Of a stretch of 64,000 nt of DNA, positions 9,684 through 19,923 are shown piece by piece. Source of the stretch: Pollenia angustigena (Eukaryota; Arthropoda; Insecta; Diptera; Polleniidae). The position numbers and the translations under genes were made by a program. Within the stretch, counting starts at the first letter, position 1, and each line of letters begins with the position of its first letter. The stretch covers positions 168,188,478 through 168,252,477 of the forward strand of contig OV884058.1 in NCBI GenBank assembly GCA_930367215.1, read 5' to 3'. The notes under the pieces were generated by a model. The model had not been told where the DNA came from. It did not search any database and saw nothing but the letters and a program-made list of their open reading frames with translations.

Positions 9684-12139
9684 TAGGGTGGTCGTTAACT
9701 GTATGGATCAAATTTTTTTTCTATTTTTCCATGCTCTAACCCCCCAATACGGTGGGTATTGATAAACAAAGAACTCAAAAAAAATTTTAGGACGATCGGC
9801 GAAGGCTAAGCCTTCCCTCAAGCCCGCCAAATTTTGAGAAAAATCGTAAAGTCCGAATTGTATGACTTATATTTAGGAAAATATTAATTTTACATAAAAA
9901 TCGTTTTCTAAGAAGTTGTTGTTAGTAAAGTTTCCAACAACTTTTGCCTTAACAAGTTTTCTCTAAAACTCATATTGAACAAAACCTAATTAAAATAAAA
10001 AGTAAACAGCAGCATTGCTGCGAATTTTTTCTTTAGAACTGTTTTTTCTTACACACGTTAATTCAGCTTTAATATTTGTGTTTGTGTACGTTTGCTTAAA
10101 AAACAAATAGTCAAATGCATATCATTTGTTTCTAACGTACCTCGATTGATAAAGTTGGTGCAATTTTACTTTTTTGATACAATTCAAAGCCAAAAACTAC
10201 GGTGGCACCCTAGGGTGACATTTAAAATCAAAAGTTGGATTTATTTAGGTCTCACTCGCCAATTTGGTGAGTATTGATAAAAAAAAAACAACTCAAAGAA
10301 TTTTTTAGGACGATCGGCGAAGGCTAAGCCGTTTCTCAAGCCCACCAAAGTATGAGAAAAATTATAATTTGACATGATATCTGACTTTTATGTTTAATAA
10401 CTTAGAAAATATTAATTTTGTAGAAAATTTGCTAACAAGCTTTTCTTTATCTCTTATTAAATAAAATAAACTGAAAATATCGAATAAGCCACTAAAAAAT
10501 CTAATTTTTAATTCATTTAAGAAACGCATTTTCTATGAATTAGTTTTGTTGAAAAACATTTTTATTATTAATTTAAAAAAAAAACCGACCAGCCGGGCAC
10601 CTGGCCCCTAATTCGGGTACGCTGAATTCAGTGGTGCTAACCGTTTTTTAGGTAAGCTCTTGTTTTCAAAATTTCGAAAACAAAGGAGATTGCACAGCGT
10701 AACTCAAAAACGGGTTAGTTTATAAAATAAACTAAAAAAAAAGCGAAATTTCCCAATAATATTACCTTTAACAATTGTTATAGGTTTTTCTTATATGCGT
10801 AGTCGTTTTAGAAACCAAATTTTTTTTTGGCAATGGGGATAAAACAAATTATGTGAGGTTGGTCATACATTTGAGCCAACTAAGGGCAATCTTGGCGATG
10901 CAGTTGCCAAATTTAAGAATTATATTAAACCGGCATATTTGTATGGGAGCCCCCCCTAAAGGGTAGAGATATAAGGCAAGTATGTTTTAGGAAAATGTTA
11001 AGCACAAACAACTAATGAAGGTCCGTCATATATTTAATCCCCCTTGGGGCGATTCCTTGGCAGTTCTCGGGCTTTTTCTTCAATATATTTCTAGTCTGTG
11101 TTGACAATTTTATATGAGAGCCCCCTTAAAGAATAAAGAAAGCGTGAAGTTATGTTACAGGGATGTTAAATGAGAAAACCAATATCGTACTTACGAACTT
11201 CTAAAATCGTACTTTTTCGACCCTAATAGTCATAAATAATTTTTTTTATAAAAGAAAAAGACTTGTTTCGGTTACACTTGAAACCATTGGTACATATGGT
11301 CTATTTCGTTCCTTTGTTTTTATAATATTTTGGCATGAAGGCTTATATGCTGCCGCTGATACTTGATTTAGAATGTGGCATATGCAATCGTCCAATGATC
11401 AAGTGCAAAAATCTATTCACAATAGCGAAGTTTAGTGTTTGGTGCAAATGGTCTTGCAAAGAGCAATTGCAAAATATCATAGCTGTTTTGTTAAATCCAA
11501 CAACAACATACACAGAGTTTATTTCCGATTTCATAAAAACGCTACGAAATTCTGAATTTGCACTTTGGCAAAACCATTTGCACCAAACACTGAAATTCGT
11601 TTATATTCATTGGACAGTAAATACGAGTTGTCACTTTATATCACCGTACTTTTTGGCTTTGAATTGTAACAAAAAAGTACAATTGCACCAACTTTATCAA
11701 CTGCGGTACGTTAGAAACAAATGATATGCGTTTGACTATTTTTTTTTTAAGCAAACGCACACAAACACAAATATTAAAGCTGAAGAAAAAACAGTTCTAA
11801 AGAAAAAATTCGAATCAATGCTGCTGTTTACTTTTTATTTTAATTAGGTTTTGTTCAATATGAGTTTTACAGAAAACTTGTTAAGACAAAAGTTGTTGGA
11901 AACGTTACTAACAACAACTTCTTAGAAAAGGATTTTTATGTAAAAATTATATTTTCCTAAATAAAAGTCATACAAGTCGGACTTTACGATTTTTCTCAAA
12001 TTTTGGCGGGCTTGAGGGACGGCTTAGCCTTCGCCGATCGTCCTAAAAATTTTGTTGAGTTGTTTTTTTTTATCAATACCCACCAAATTGTCCAGTGAGA
12101 CCTAATCAAATCCAACTTTTGATTTTAACGGTCACCCTA
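9684..12139. mobile_element. long-armed inverted-repeat element, 8-bp duplication
   Basis: The ends are TAGGGTGGTCGTTAA and, reversed, TAGGGTGACCGTTAA, flanked by the perfect 8-bp duplication GTGTACAT (9676-9683 and 12140-12147). The left arm (9684-10212) and right arm (about 11640-12139) pair over roughly 500 bases, including GGACGATCGGCGAAGGCTAA. A third, diverged direct copy begins at about 10211 (GGGTGACATTTAAAATC) and fades near 10450. No transposase is visible. It interrupts the LINE reading frame at 9683/12140. The 8-bp duplication points to hAT, though the long arms are unusual for that group. Confidence 0.8.
11375..11635. repeat. nested inverted-repeat MITE, related to 31305-31530
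   Basis: TTAGTGTTTGGTGCAAATGG near 11434 pairs with CCATTTGCACCAAACACTG near 11576. The centre (ATAGCTGTTTTGTTAAATCC and ACACAGAGTTTATTTC) matches the centre of the repeat at 31305-31530. A 129-codon open frame across it (11335-11724) is a by-product of the palindrome. Confidence 0.55.
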
Positions 12140-12291
12140 GTGTACATAGATATAAAAACAGCAATAGGAAAAATACTCTTTCCGTAATGCTAATAACAAT
12201 TTTAAACAAACTGCCCCTTAAAATTCTTAATACAGCCTATTATAATAACAGAAATAAAATATTTAAAAACTTTTTTATTAATCAGCAATAA

Positions 12292-12724
12292 ATGCTGTAA
12301 AACTTGTTTTTTTTTAACCAGAGATCGGCAAACACTTAAATTGAAATATTTTAGTAGTATAAGTGAGAATAGAGATTAATGTAAGCAGTGTTGCCAAAAA
12401 ACTTTTTTTGTATTACAAAATTTCTGAAAAATCTGTTCAAAAGAAAATAAAATCGTTTAAATTAACCATCACTAAAATATAGATATATATATATAGACAT
12501 AAGTATATGAACGTCAATAAGTTTTCTTAAAAATAAACAGTGTAAGGCATTGAAATTTGAAGAGTTGGTTCATTTTTACCAAGAAATATCATAAGGAGTA
12601 AAATTTTTTAAAATTTTTACTAGAGGGAACAAAACAAGTTAAGTTTTTCACTCTTGGTACATTGTTAGAATAAATTTTTTTTTTTTTTTTAAATAATTTT
12701 ACGGAAACTTAAAATTACAGGTGC
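12292..12724. other. AT-rich DNA after the LINE fossil
   Basis: Probably the residual 3' UTR of the LINE followed by unassigned DNA. No gene or element end is recognised. Confidence 0.4.
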
Positions 12725-13296
12725 AAGACATAATTAAAGTAATATAAAGCCTCCTCTCTGAAAAAAATTAGTACGCCTTAAACCGTAATAAATATTGCTA
12801 CTATTATAAAATTTGTCAAGACAGGTAGATGTTGTGGTAACATTTGGTCCAATTTAGCTTTCTAGAAATAATACCATAAAATTTTGTGATAATCTCTAAT
12901 TTACTTAGGTCTCATATTAAGCAGCTTTCTGAAAACCACTAAAAACGTTATAACAAATTGTACACGCAGAGGAAAAATATGGCTGGGGATGGTTACGGCA
13001 ACTATACCATGTTTATTGTTACAATATATAGTTGTCGTACACAAGGAATTGTTTTTTTTAATTTAATATAAGCAATATTATAGTTACTGTAAACATATCA
13101 ATGTTTATCGCAATTATAAATTTGATATTGTTGACTGAAAAATAATTATTTTTCTAACCATTAAATAAAGATGACTTTGAAAACATATTAAATTTCTTAC
13201 AACCATGCCATGATAACTTTCTATGCGTTTAGTCGTAGTATGTTTAAGAAGCAAACAAAATATCTTCACTCTAATAATATTATTTAAGCGCCATTT

Positions 13297-15475
13297 CGTC
13301 AGCTCAGAATTGGTTTGGCGCATATGCCAAAAAGTCGGAGTGGAGAAAAACGACAAAGAAGATTTAAGAGCATAATAAACCACACAAAATGCTTGGCAAA
13401 CACACACATTATTTCCGTTTGGGGTTTGCCAATAAACAACACAAATATTCTCCTTTCAAACATTAATTTTCATTTTTGTTTTGTTTCAATGAATGCAGAT
13501 GCCAATAGTACTGTGGCAATTTTATTGCTTCTAGCTTAAAACGAAGAAGAAATTATAAAATAAAGGCAAAAAATATAAAGTAAACAGTTTTAAAACAACG
13601 AGCTGTTTTGTGGCAAGCAATACTACTAAAAAAATTTAGTTTAATATTAAAAATTAATTGAATTGAATACATTAAGCATTAGACGCCACAAAAAGTTTGA
13701 CAAATATCCAACATGTCTGCCAAATATTAAAAGTTTTTAATATTTCTGCAAACATTGCTTCAAATGTTTGTCCAAACAGCAAACACCCCAATTAACAACA
13801 CAAAATGTTTGCACAAACGTAAAATTTTGACATGTTTGCCAAGCCATTTGTGAGGTTTATTATGCCCTTTACATGAAGATTTCTCAAATTGTACCCGATA
13901 GAATTTTTTTATATTTTTACCACTGCTTCCGGTATATGTTTTGAAGAAAAATGCAAATTTTTGTGCACTTTCATGAATAAAGTTAGAATTTAAAAGTATT
14001 TTTTTGAAAATGAAAAATATTGTTTTGTGCCGCATACGCCACTGTTCTAAAAAAATTAAAAAAGTGGCTTTTTGTGCTGCATACGTATACTTATTGCTGT
14101 GTATTGAGTAACTTGTTGTTGAGATGATTTTTTTATTTTAGTTTTTTTATTTGATTTTACTTTACAAAAACAGAAAAAAACAGTTCAACTGTTAAGAAAA
14201 GTTACATAAAAAGCCACAAATTAAACAACTTAAATAATGCAAAAGTAAAAAGAAAATTTAAAACTTAATATTGAGTAAATTTTTATAAAAAGCTTTATCA
14301 ACACGTGGAAGAAATATAAGCAAGTCTTATGTCTCTATTTTTATCGCTGGAAATAAATGATGGTTTCGATATTTTCAAAACATTCGTCAACAAATTGTCA
14401 GGATTTTTCAAACAACTTTTTGATGCAGACTTAACCAAAATTGCATTTTTATATTTTTCCTCTCTGGTAGAAGTTTTATAATACATACATAAATCATTAT
14501 TTTAACTGTATAGAAGTACTTTAATTTTAGCAAAAGGGACTTTCCGAAAGTCCATTTTATTTGCTTCTAACGAGTATGTGCGAAAATTTTCCGGAAGCAT
14601 TTCCATAACTTTAAGTTTTGTTTTATTATTTGGCATTGTTTTAAGCTAATTTAGTAAATGAAGAGGACTATGAATTTTAATATTCTTTAAGTACCGGTCA
14701 ATAACACCATGGACACAGTCCACTTCTTGAATTAAAGAATGTTCTGGTTCTGAAGACTTTTGTATTGCGGCATCAATATTATTTTGTTTAAAGAACATTT
14801 TGATTGCGGTTACGTTAATTTGATTTTTATTTTAAGGTACGCAAGAATCGCTCCATAATGTCAAAGTTTTAATAAGTGGACAATCTTTTATTAATTCATT
14901 TAAAATTTTAATTTAAGCACTAGCAATATTGTTACCACTCCGACCACTATGAGCTTCCGTCAAAAAGGCACAATAAGTAAAAGTTGGTATATATGACATA
15001 ATAATGGTTGCTGTAAGATTAAACATATTTAATTTTCGTTTGTAGTAAAATTTTGAAGCATTTCCCTTAGGTAGGCTAAAACACAAATAATAGCAAACCG
15101 TTCACTTGGTTGGGTCCATTATAAAACTATTTTTCACAAATTTATTTTCTTGTTGTCATTTTACTTTGCTTTTGCTTTAACTACTTTTTTTTCTTACGGC
15201 AATGCAGCGAAGCAACAGTAAAATTTATTTTGTACGTTTTTGTATGAAGAATTTGCTGCAATCGCCAAACAATGGCCTGTAGAGCAAAACAGTACTTAAA
15301 AAATTTTGAAACTGTTGATATGCAGCAAAATTAATGCTTTATATCTCAGAAACCATAAAAATTTTCGCGAAACAGGTTTTTGATTTAGAAAGAGGGTATT
15401 AAAAAAATATATTCCTCATACCTAACTCATTTTTTTTAAAAATGGACGGTAGGTCAAACCAGTAATGAGCTGACG
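13297..15475 (-). mobile_element. DDE transposon relic with 4-bp duplication (Sola-like?)
   Basis: The ends are CGTCAGCTCAGAATTGGTTTG and, reversed, CGTCAGCTCATTACTGGTTTG, flanked by ATTT on both sides (13293-13296 and 15476-15479). The paralogous empty site at about 31191 reads GCGCCATTTGTAAAATAATT with a single ATTT, which confirms the insertion and its 4-bp duplication. The minus strand carries a nonsense-riddled transposase (14298-15075). Sola and Chapaev elements are known for 4-bp duplications; I favour Sola but cannot prove it. The segment 13380-13860 is rich in TTTGCCAAAC-like motifs of unknown role. Confidence 0.75.
14298..15075 (-). pseudogene. transposase relic with S-D-x-C...NKN motif
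   Basis: One minus-strand frame runs from about 15075 to 14298 without frameshift, broken only by four stop codons. Readable landmarks in order: ASKFYYKRKLNMFNL; CAFLTEAHSGRSGNNIASA; LTLWSDSCVP, stop, NKN; EPEHSLIQEVDCVHGVIDR; LEANKMDFRKVPFAKIKVLL; and a C-terminal LVKSASKSCLKNP. The family form of the central motif, as I remember it, is S-D-x-C-x-x-Q-N-K-N, so the stop replaces Gln (CAA to TAA). Another stop also fits a Gln codon (CAG to TAG). The acidic and His residues around WSD, TEAH and CVH are candidates for the catalytic site. The N-terminal part is missing. It is not expressible as it stands. Confidence 0.65.
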
Positions 15476-16440
15476 ATTTGTAAACGAATTTTGTATCAGT
15501 TGTGTCGTTTGTTTAAAATATCGAATTATTTGCTAGTGAGTTGTTGTACCTTGTACCACAATTAAAAAAACAAAACACCCATTTAAAAAAACAAGTTAAA
15601 TTAAAAAATTAGATTAAAAAAAAATAAAGAAATTGTAGTTATGTACATTAAAAAAAAAATTAAAAAGTGCCATAAAATAAAAAATCAATGCAAACAAATT
15701 TAAATTTATTTTTTTTAATGTGGTGTGAGCACCACTGTATTATAATATGATTACTTCTAAATTTATTATGATTAACATGACAACAATATGATTACTTCTC
15801 ATCTTGTTATGATTTGCATGAAAATAATATGATAACTTCTTAACTTATTATGATTAATATGATAAGAATATGAAACATATTATGATGCATTGTTACGAAT
15901 ATATTTGGTTTTATTTGGTCATGATTCAATAACAATTGTAATATGGTGACTACAGTCATGAATTATATTATAATATGTTGCTCTTAGAATATGGTTACCA
16001 CAACCATGTTTTTTCTTATCATAATATATAGTTTTTTCTTTGGTACTAGCTACTATATATATTTCGATATAATTCTAATTTAGGTTTTTTAGTACCAGAA
16101 ATCACTCTACAGAATTTTGTGATAATTGTTCCATAATTTACCACAGCTCCAATATAAGTTCACCATTCGAAAATAATTTAGTTCGGCTAAAACTGTTCCG
16201 AATCATGATATTTTACGCAAATTTGTTCAAATTAATTTTTATATGACCAGAGATAAAAGCATAAAGCTTTCTAATTACCAAATGTAGGTCTAAAGAGACA
16301 CGAATTTTAATACTGACGTCCATTTTATTAAAGATAAATAAATAATTTTTAGATCCCACATAGGGCCCACGTATGAACATTTTTAGCTTTCGGTGGAGGG
16401 AATCGAAAATTTTAAAAAACTTGTAACCCGACTTGAAAAC

Positions 16441-17050
16441 TTTGAAGGAAATATAATTAAACGATTATCAGTATTCATGTGCACTTATATTTTGGCGCTC
16501 TATACTACACTGGGAGAAGGATGACCATATAAATATATATTATATTTTTACAAAGTGCTTAAAATAACGAAAATAATTTTATGAAAAAATCTATTCTAAA
16601 TTCCATGATAGTTTGACCCTGGAAAACGCCAAGTTATTACAGCTACTAAATATACAATTGTCTAACTAAAAAATGTATCGTTTATTTAAGCTGTTTGAAA
16701 AGTTTTTATTGTATTCAAGAAAAACATTATGGATTTTATCATTAAGCTACTGCTATTATTATGCCTTCTCATAAACTTCATTTAATGTTTTATTCCAAAT
16801 AGTATAACTGCCCTCAAAAGGAGTGCTTATTATTTCCTTTTGTTAGTTCAAGGCACCAATTGAAATGGGCTTTTAAAACATGCAACCATTTACGCATCGA
16901 ACTATCTTCTCAATGATTATATTAATTAAAGTTTTCTTTCTTCCTGCCTTCATTAACATTAATATCCTTTTGTTTTACCAAAATTACACTAAACTTTACT
17001 ACCGTTATAAAACAGGCAATCATTTAGTCTCAATCTTTTTTACTTCACAG
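16441..17050 (+). other. 3' end of an intron of the receptor gene
   Basis: AT-rich sequence ending in the acceptor TTTTTTACTTCACAG at 17036-17050. Upstream receptor exons are not visible in the window, so the intron probably contains the whole transposon nest to the left. The donor lies beyond position 1 or was not recognised. Confidence 0.6.
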
Positions 17051-17361
17051 GTGATCTAATGGACATATTGGCACTCATCAACTCAAGCATTAATTTTATA
17101 CTCTATTGTTCGATGAGCAGACAATTTCGTTCAACATTTACACTTCTGTTTCGCCCTAAATTCTTGGACAAATGGCTGCCGGTGGCCCAAGATGATGACA
17201 CAATGACTGGCAGGGGAGGTGGTGGTGTGGGTGGTAGTTGTCAACGTCAGGGTGGTAGTGGTTTCGGAGGACGAACGAATGGCATAGAACGTGATATGAT
17301 TAGTAAAAGTGTAATGGGCGAACAGAACTTCAATACGACAACACAAGTTACGAATGTGTAG
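17051..17361 (+). CDS. terminal exon of a peptide GPCR (class A)
   Basis: The exon starts after a pyrimidine-rich acceptor at 17050 with a split codon (phase 1), giving (G)DLMDILALINSSINFILY, then CSMSRQFRSTF. This is transmembrane helix 7 followed by helix 8 with the usual F-x(6)-F spacing. The NPxxY motif is replaced by N-S-S-I-N-F-I-L-Y, as in FMRFamide, myosuppressin, sex-peptide and GPR139-type receptors; I cannot decide among them. After helix 8 come a KFLDKWLPVAQDDD segment and a Gly-rich cytoplasmic stretch to a TAG at 17359-17361. The protein would act at the plasma membrane of neurons or target tissue through G proteins. Partial: the six upstream helices lie outside or are unrecognised. 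The frame continues open after the TAG (see next entries). Confidence 0.85.
17359..17361 (+). promoter_or_regulatory. in-frame TAG, candidate readthrough or editing site
   Basis: The context is GTG TAG CAA GAA. A C after the stop favours readthrough, and TAG-CAA is the start of the classical leaky TAG-CAR-YYA context, although the second codon (GAA) does not fit. UAG also places the adenosine between a 5' U and a 3' G, the neighbours ADAR prefers, so editing to UGG (Trp) is an alternative. Another option is that this AG is a splice acceptor, but no pyrimidine tract precedes it. Confidence 0.55.
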
Positions 17362-18291
17362 CAAGAACAACAATTTAAACAACAACGATATAAAACAACA
17401 CCACAACCACCACCAGTAGCAATTACAGCTGCAGCCATACCAATTCCAGAAGATGATGAGGCGTGGCAAGAGAACAAAGAGAAAGTTGAAGGTGTTGATA
17501 AGCAACAGCATGATAATATAATATTAGCTAAAACAGTTAAGGAAGAAAATAATGCCATAAAAGGTATTTGTCATGTAGATATTAAGCTTAAACATAAGAA
17601 TAGCGATTTTAAAAATAAGTGTCAAACACATTATAAAGATAATAACAGTACTGATAATAATAGCTACAATGAAAACAACGAGTGCTCTACAACTGCTAAC
17701 AAAAGAGCTGTTGATGCTTTAAATAGCAAAGAACCAGCAACAGCAATAGGTAGCCAAGGGAATAGCCGACAGGGTATGAATAACAATAATAACAAAAAAT
17801 GGTTTAAGACAAAAACAACTGCAACAGCAAATCCAAATTCAACAAGAACATCAACATCATTATTATCATCACTATTGTATAGTTTAAGACGTCATCATAC
17901 ATTAAATTTAAACCGAAATCCACACCAGCTGCAGTTGCAACATAACCAACTAATAAATCCTTGTGATAAATCAAAAATTGTTTTGAACAATTCTGCCGGC
18001 TTGAAGGCATCCTTAGTTGTGGCTGTTGTCAGACCGGATGCCACAATAGATCATCAAATTTATTTGCCCCAAGAACAAAAAACTCTTATTAATTTACATG
18101 GAAATATGAATGATTATTGTGATGGTGGCAGCAAAGCTGCTGAAGTTCTTGCTGGTGATTATTACTGTAATGATGATGATAATGACGATGATGATGACTA
18201 CGACAATGTTAATGAATGCAAGTATAACACTAATGTATCAGTAATGCAACATCAAAGTTTACATGTAGCAGCAAAAACAACTGCAGTATAA
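17362..18291 (+). CDS. 309-codon in-frame extension of the receptor tail
   Basis: Directly after the TAG the same frame stays open for 309 codons to TAA (18289-18291). The first ATG in it is at 17776, 138 codons on, so the first half cannot be a separate ATG-initiated ORF. The composition is protein-like and hydrophilic: QEQQFKQQRYKTTPQPPP, then EDDEAWQENKEK, an Asn/Ser/Glu-rich middle, NNNNNKKW, a LLSSLLYSLRRHH segment, a KASLVVAVVRPDATID segment and a late Asp cluster (NDDDDDYDN). No transmembrane segment or known domain is visible. If joined, the receptor would have a cytoplasmic tail of nearly 400 residues. Otherwise this would be a C-terminus recently cut off by a nonsense mutation or a sequence error. 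Random AT-rich DNA of this length would be expected to contain some 20 stops (my rough estimate). Confidence 0.65.
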   Translation, partial: QEQQFKQQRYKTTPQPPPVAITAAAIPIPEDDEAWQENKEKVEGVDKQQHDNIILAKTVKEENNAIKGICHVDIKLKHKNSDFKNKCQTHYKDNNSTDNNSYNENNECSTTANKRAVDALNSKEPATAIGSQGNSRQGMNNNNNKKWFKTKTTATANPNSTRTSTSLLSSLLYSLRRHHTLNLNRNPHQLQLQHNQLINPCDKSKIVLNNSAGLKASLVVAVVRPDATIDHQIYLPQEQKTLINLHGNMNDYCDGGSKAAEVLAGDYYCNDDDNDDDDDYDNVNECKYNTNVSVMQHQSLHVAAKTTAV

Positions 18292-18983
18292 TTGTCATTA
18301 ACATCAATGCCAAAACTGTGTGTAATTTTTTTGTTAAGTGTCTTCAAAGTTTCTAAAGCATTTTGTGTACTTAAATGTACATTTAAATATTTATTAATAC
18401 GTACATATGTAAGCGCTTAAGTAAAAGTGTAATTGTAGTAGTTGTAGTTAAAGCTACTATGACATTGAAGAGATAGCATTTTGAACAATTGTTGCAATTT
18501 TCATGAAAGCATGCATGTCTTTGTTATATGTATTTTAATCACCAGAGCCAAGGAAAAGGATTTGTTAGGAGGATTGTGGTTTAAGTTATGAAACTTTTTG
18601 AGGATGATTGTTTGGATTTAAAATCTGTTTTAGTTGAAAGTTTATATAAGCAAAATAATGTTCTTTGAATATATAAACTGAAAGTCAAAGAAAGTATTGA
18701 CTATTTTTCAAACAAATTTATTTTGTGAATTTGATTTCTGCCCTACAACTAATATTAGGAATTGAGGGTCGAATTAATAAAGAGATCCCATTTCAGAACT
18801 TTCACTTGCTAATTTTAAATTAAAATAAATTAATTTTAAAGGTAAAAGAAAGGACCCAAAAATTATTTATAACAAGTCTTTTTTGTCTTAAATGTAGTCA
18901 TTTCCTAGCCAAAATACAAATGAAATTGAGTTTATGCTTTATTTGATACGTAGTATAAAATTTTTTGTTATGTGTTAAATAAA
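18292..18983 (+). other. probable 3' UTR of the receptor gene
   Basis: AT-rich non-coding sequence following both stop codons. An AATAAA signal sits at 18978-18983 (GTTAAATAAAGAAAAAG). There are no element ends in this segment, which contrasts with the dense repeats on either side and fits a retained transcript end. Confidence 0.5.
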
Positions 18984-19923
18984 GAAAAAGACAAATATTT
19001 TTATTTTAAATACTTGACTCAATTTAAAAAAAAAATCAGTTTGCTCAGTTGTAAAAACAGCAACGATTTGCGAGAAAATGTAATTTTTATAACCCAATTT
19101 TACATTTAAACTCACTGTCGCACAGAGGAGTATTTGGCCTGAAAAGCTGGCCAAAATTATTAAACGTGTTTTTTGAATTAAAAGTTTTAGTTTTAGGTGT
19201 AGTATGATATAAAAGTCTAGTGGCAGATTTTGAAAAAATTACACTGCGCAACAAAAGTACACTGCGCAAAAAAACAAATATTCTCTACCGTAGAAATAAA
19301 AGTATGTGGACTATATGGATTTTGATGCCCTTAATTCAAATCTGTTTTCCGTTTTTCTCTAGTACGTAAGGATTTTCTTTTAAAGGCGTGGCATACTTCA
19401 CCCCCTTAATCGTTGGGTTGCCTTATATATTTTGCCATAACTTGAAAACGTGTGCTCCGATTTTATTAGCAGGAGGGTCGGAAGATGCACCGGAAAATTC
19501 TGCTTAAACTAACGATACACATTTATTTTATATCTATTACTATTTTGGAGTTATTAAAAATTTAATGGCGAAAAAAAATTTACATGCAAAATGCTTAAAA
19601 TTTTTTGTTTTCAAAATGCAATAAACAAATTAAGAACCAAAAAGTTTAAATTTAAAGATTTTTCTAAGGAATAAAAGTTGGTATAAATCGCAAAACTCAA
19701 TTAACAAATGTTGATTTTAAAGGTTTAAACTCATTCTTGACAGACTGTATGTACACATACATACATACATATGATTTACAGTTTAAATAAAAAAAAACTT
19801 TTGAAAATTGTAAGGCTCTTATAAAACAGTATTTTTTTTATGAAAAAAGGCTTTTTATATTAATTTTATATTATTTAATACTTTATAAACGGAAAAGTTA
19901 AACTAATAAAAATTCCTTACTAT

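Larger units (their letters stand above)
7640..12291 (+). pseudogene. LINE reverse transcriptase fossil split by two insertions
   Basis: Three plus-strand segments of one LINE ORF2 3' half are recognisable. 7660-7820 reads VNTYKYLGVYVGHNFKW followed by LRKKLRKAS, the post-catalytic RT region. 9177-9683 reads HGITAWGNS and, further on, NDSRFLKRIEHSHQTRMK. 12140-12291 reads LNKLPLKILNTAYYNN to a TAA. The gaps are filled exactly by the elements at 7821-9176 and 9684-12139. Several stops and frame changes are present, and the catalytic RT core is absent. The C-terminal order without a visible RNase H domain suggests the jockey/CR1 side, but the clade is uncertain. Confidence 0.7.
12963..16020. 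mobile_element. TA-flanked palindromic element, family beta, copy 1
   Basis: The left end is TA then CACGCAGAGGAAAAATATGG, and the right end carries CAACCATGTTTTTTCTTA. It matches the cleaner copy at 30836-31965: left 330 bp, then GCGCCATTT; right about 500 bp from CAGTTGTGTCG. The right third is built of short ATAATATGATTACTTCT / TTATTATGATTAACATGA alternations. It is inflated to 3 kb by the nested element at 13297-15475. The exact right end is uncertain (16020-16042). Confidence 0.65.
12725..16440 (+). repeat. hairpin-end repeat family R, copy 1, split
   Basis: The pieces at about 12725-12962 and 16045-16440 align with the continuous copy at 27120-28740: ACCGTAATAAATATTGC, AAGCAGCTTTCTGAAA, AGAAATCACTCTACAG, TTAGTTCGGCTAAAACTG, GGTGGAGGG. 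They are interrupted by the element at 12963-16020. The family's terminal hairpin is degraded in this copy. Confidence 0.6.

Noticed and set aside
11335..11724. 129-codon plus-strand open frame
   Set aside because: It spans an inverted-repeat MITE (TTTGGTGCAAATGG and its complement), matches a non-coding repeat near 31305-31530 and has no protein motif.
17359..17361. Selenocysteine or other recoding of the stop
   Set aside because: Selenocysteine uses TGA, and pyrrolysine (TAG) is unknown in animals; readthrough or editing is more plausible.
17131..17558. Long open frames antisense to the receptor exon
   Set aside because: They mirror the Gly- and Gln-rich codons of the real coding strand and have no domain or start context.
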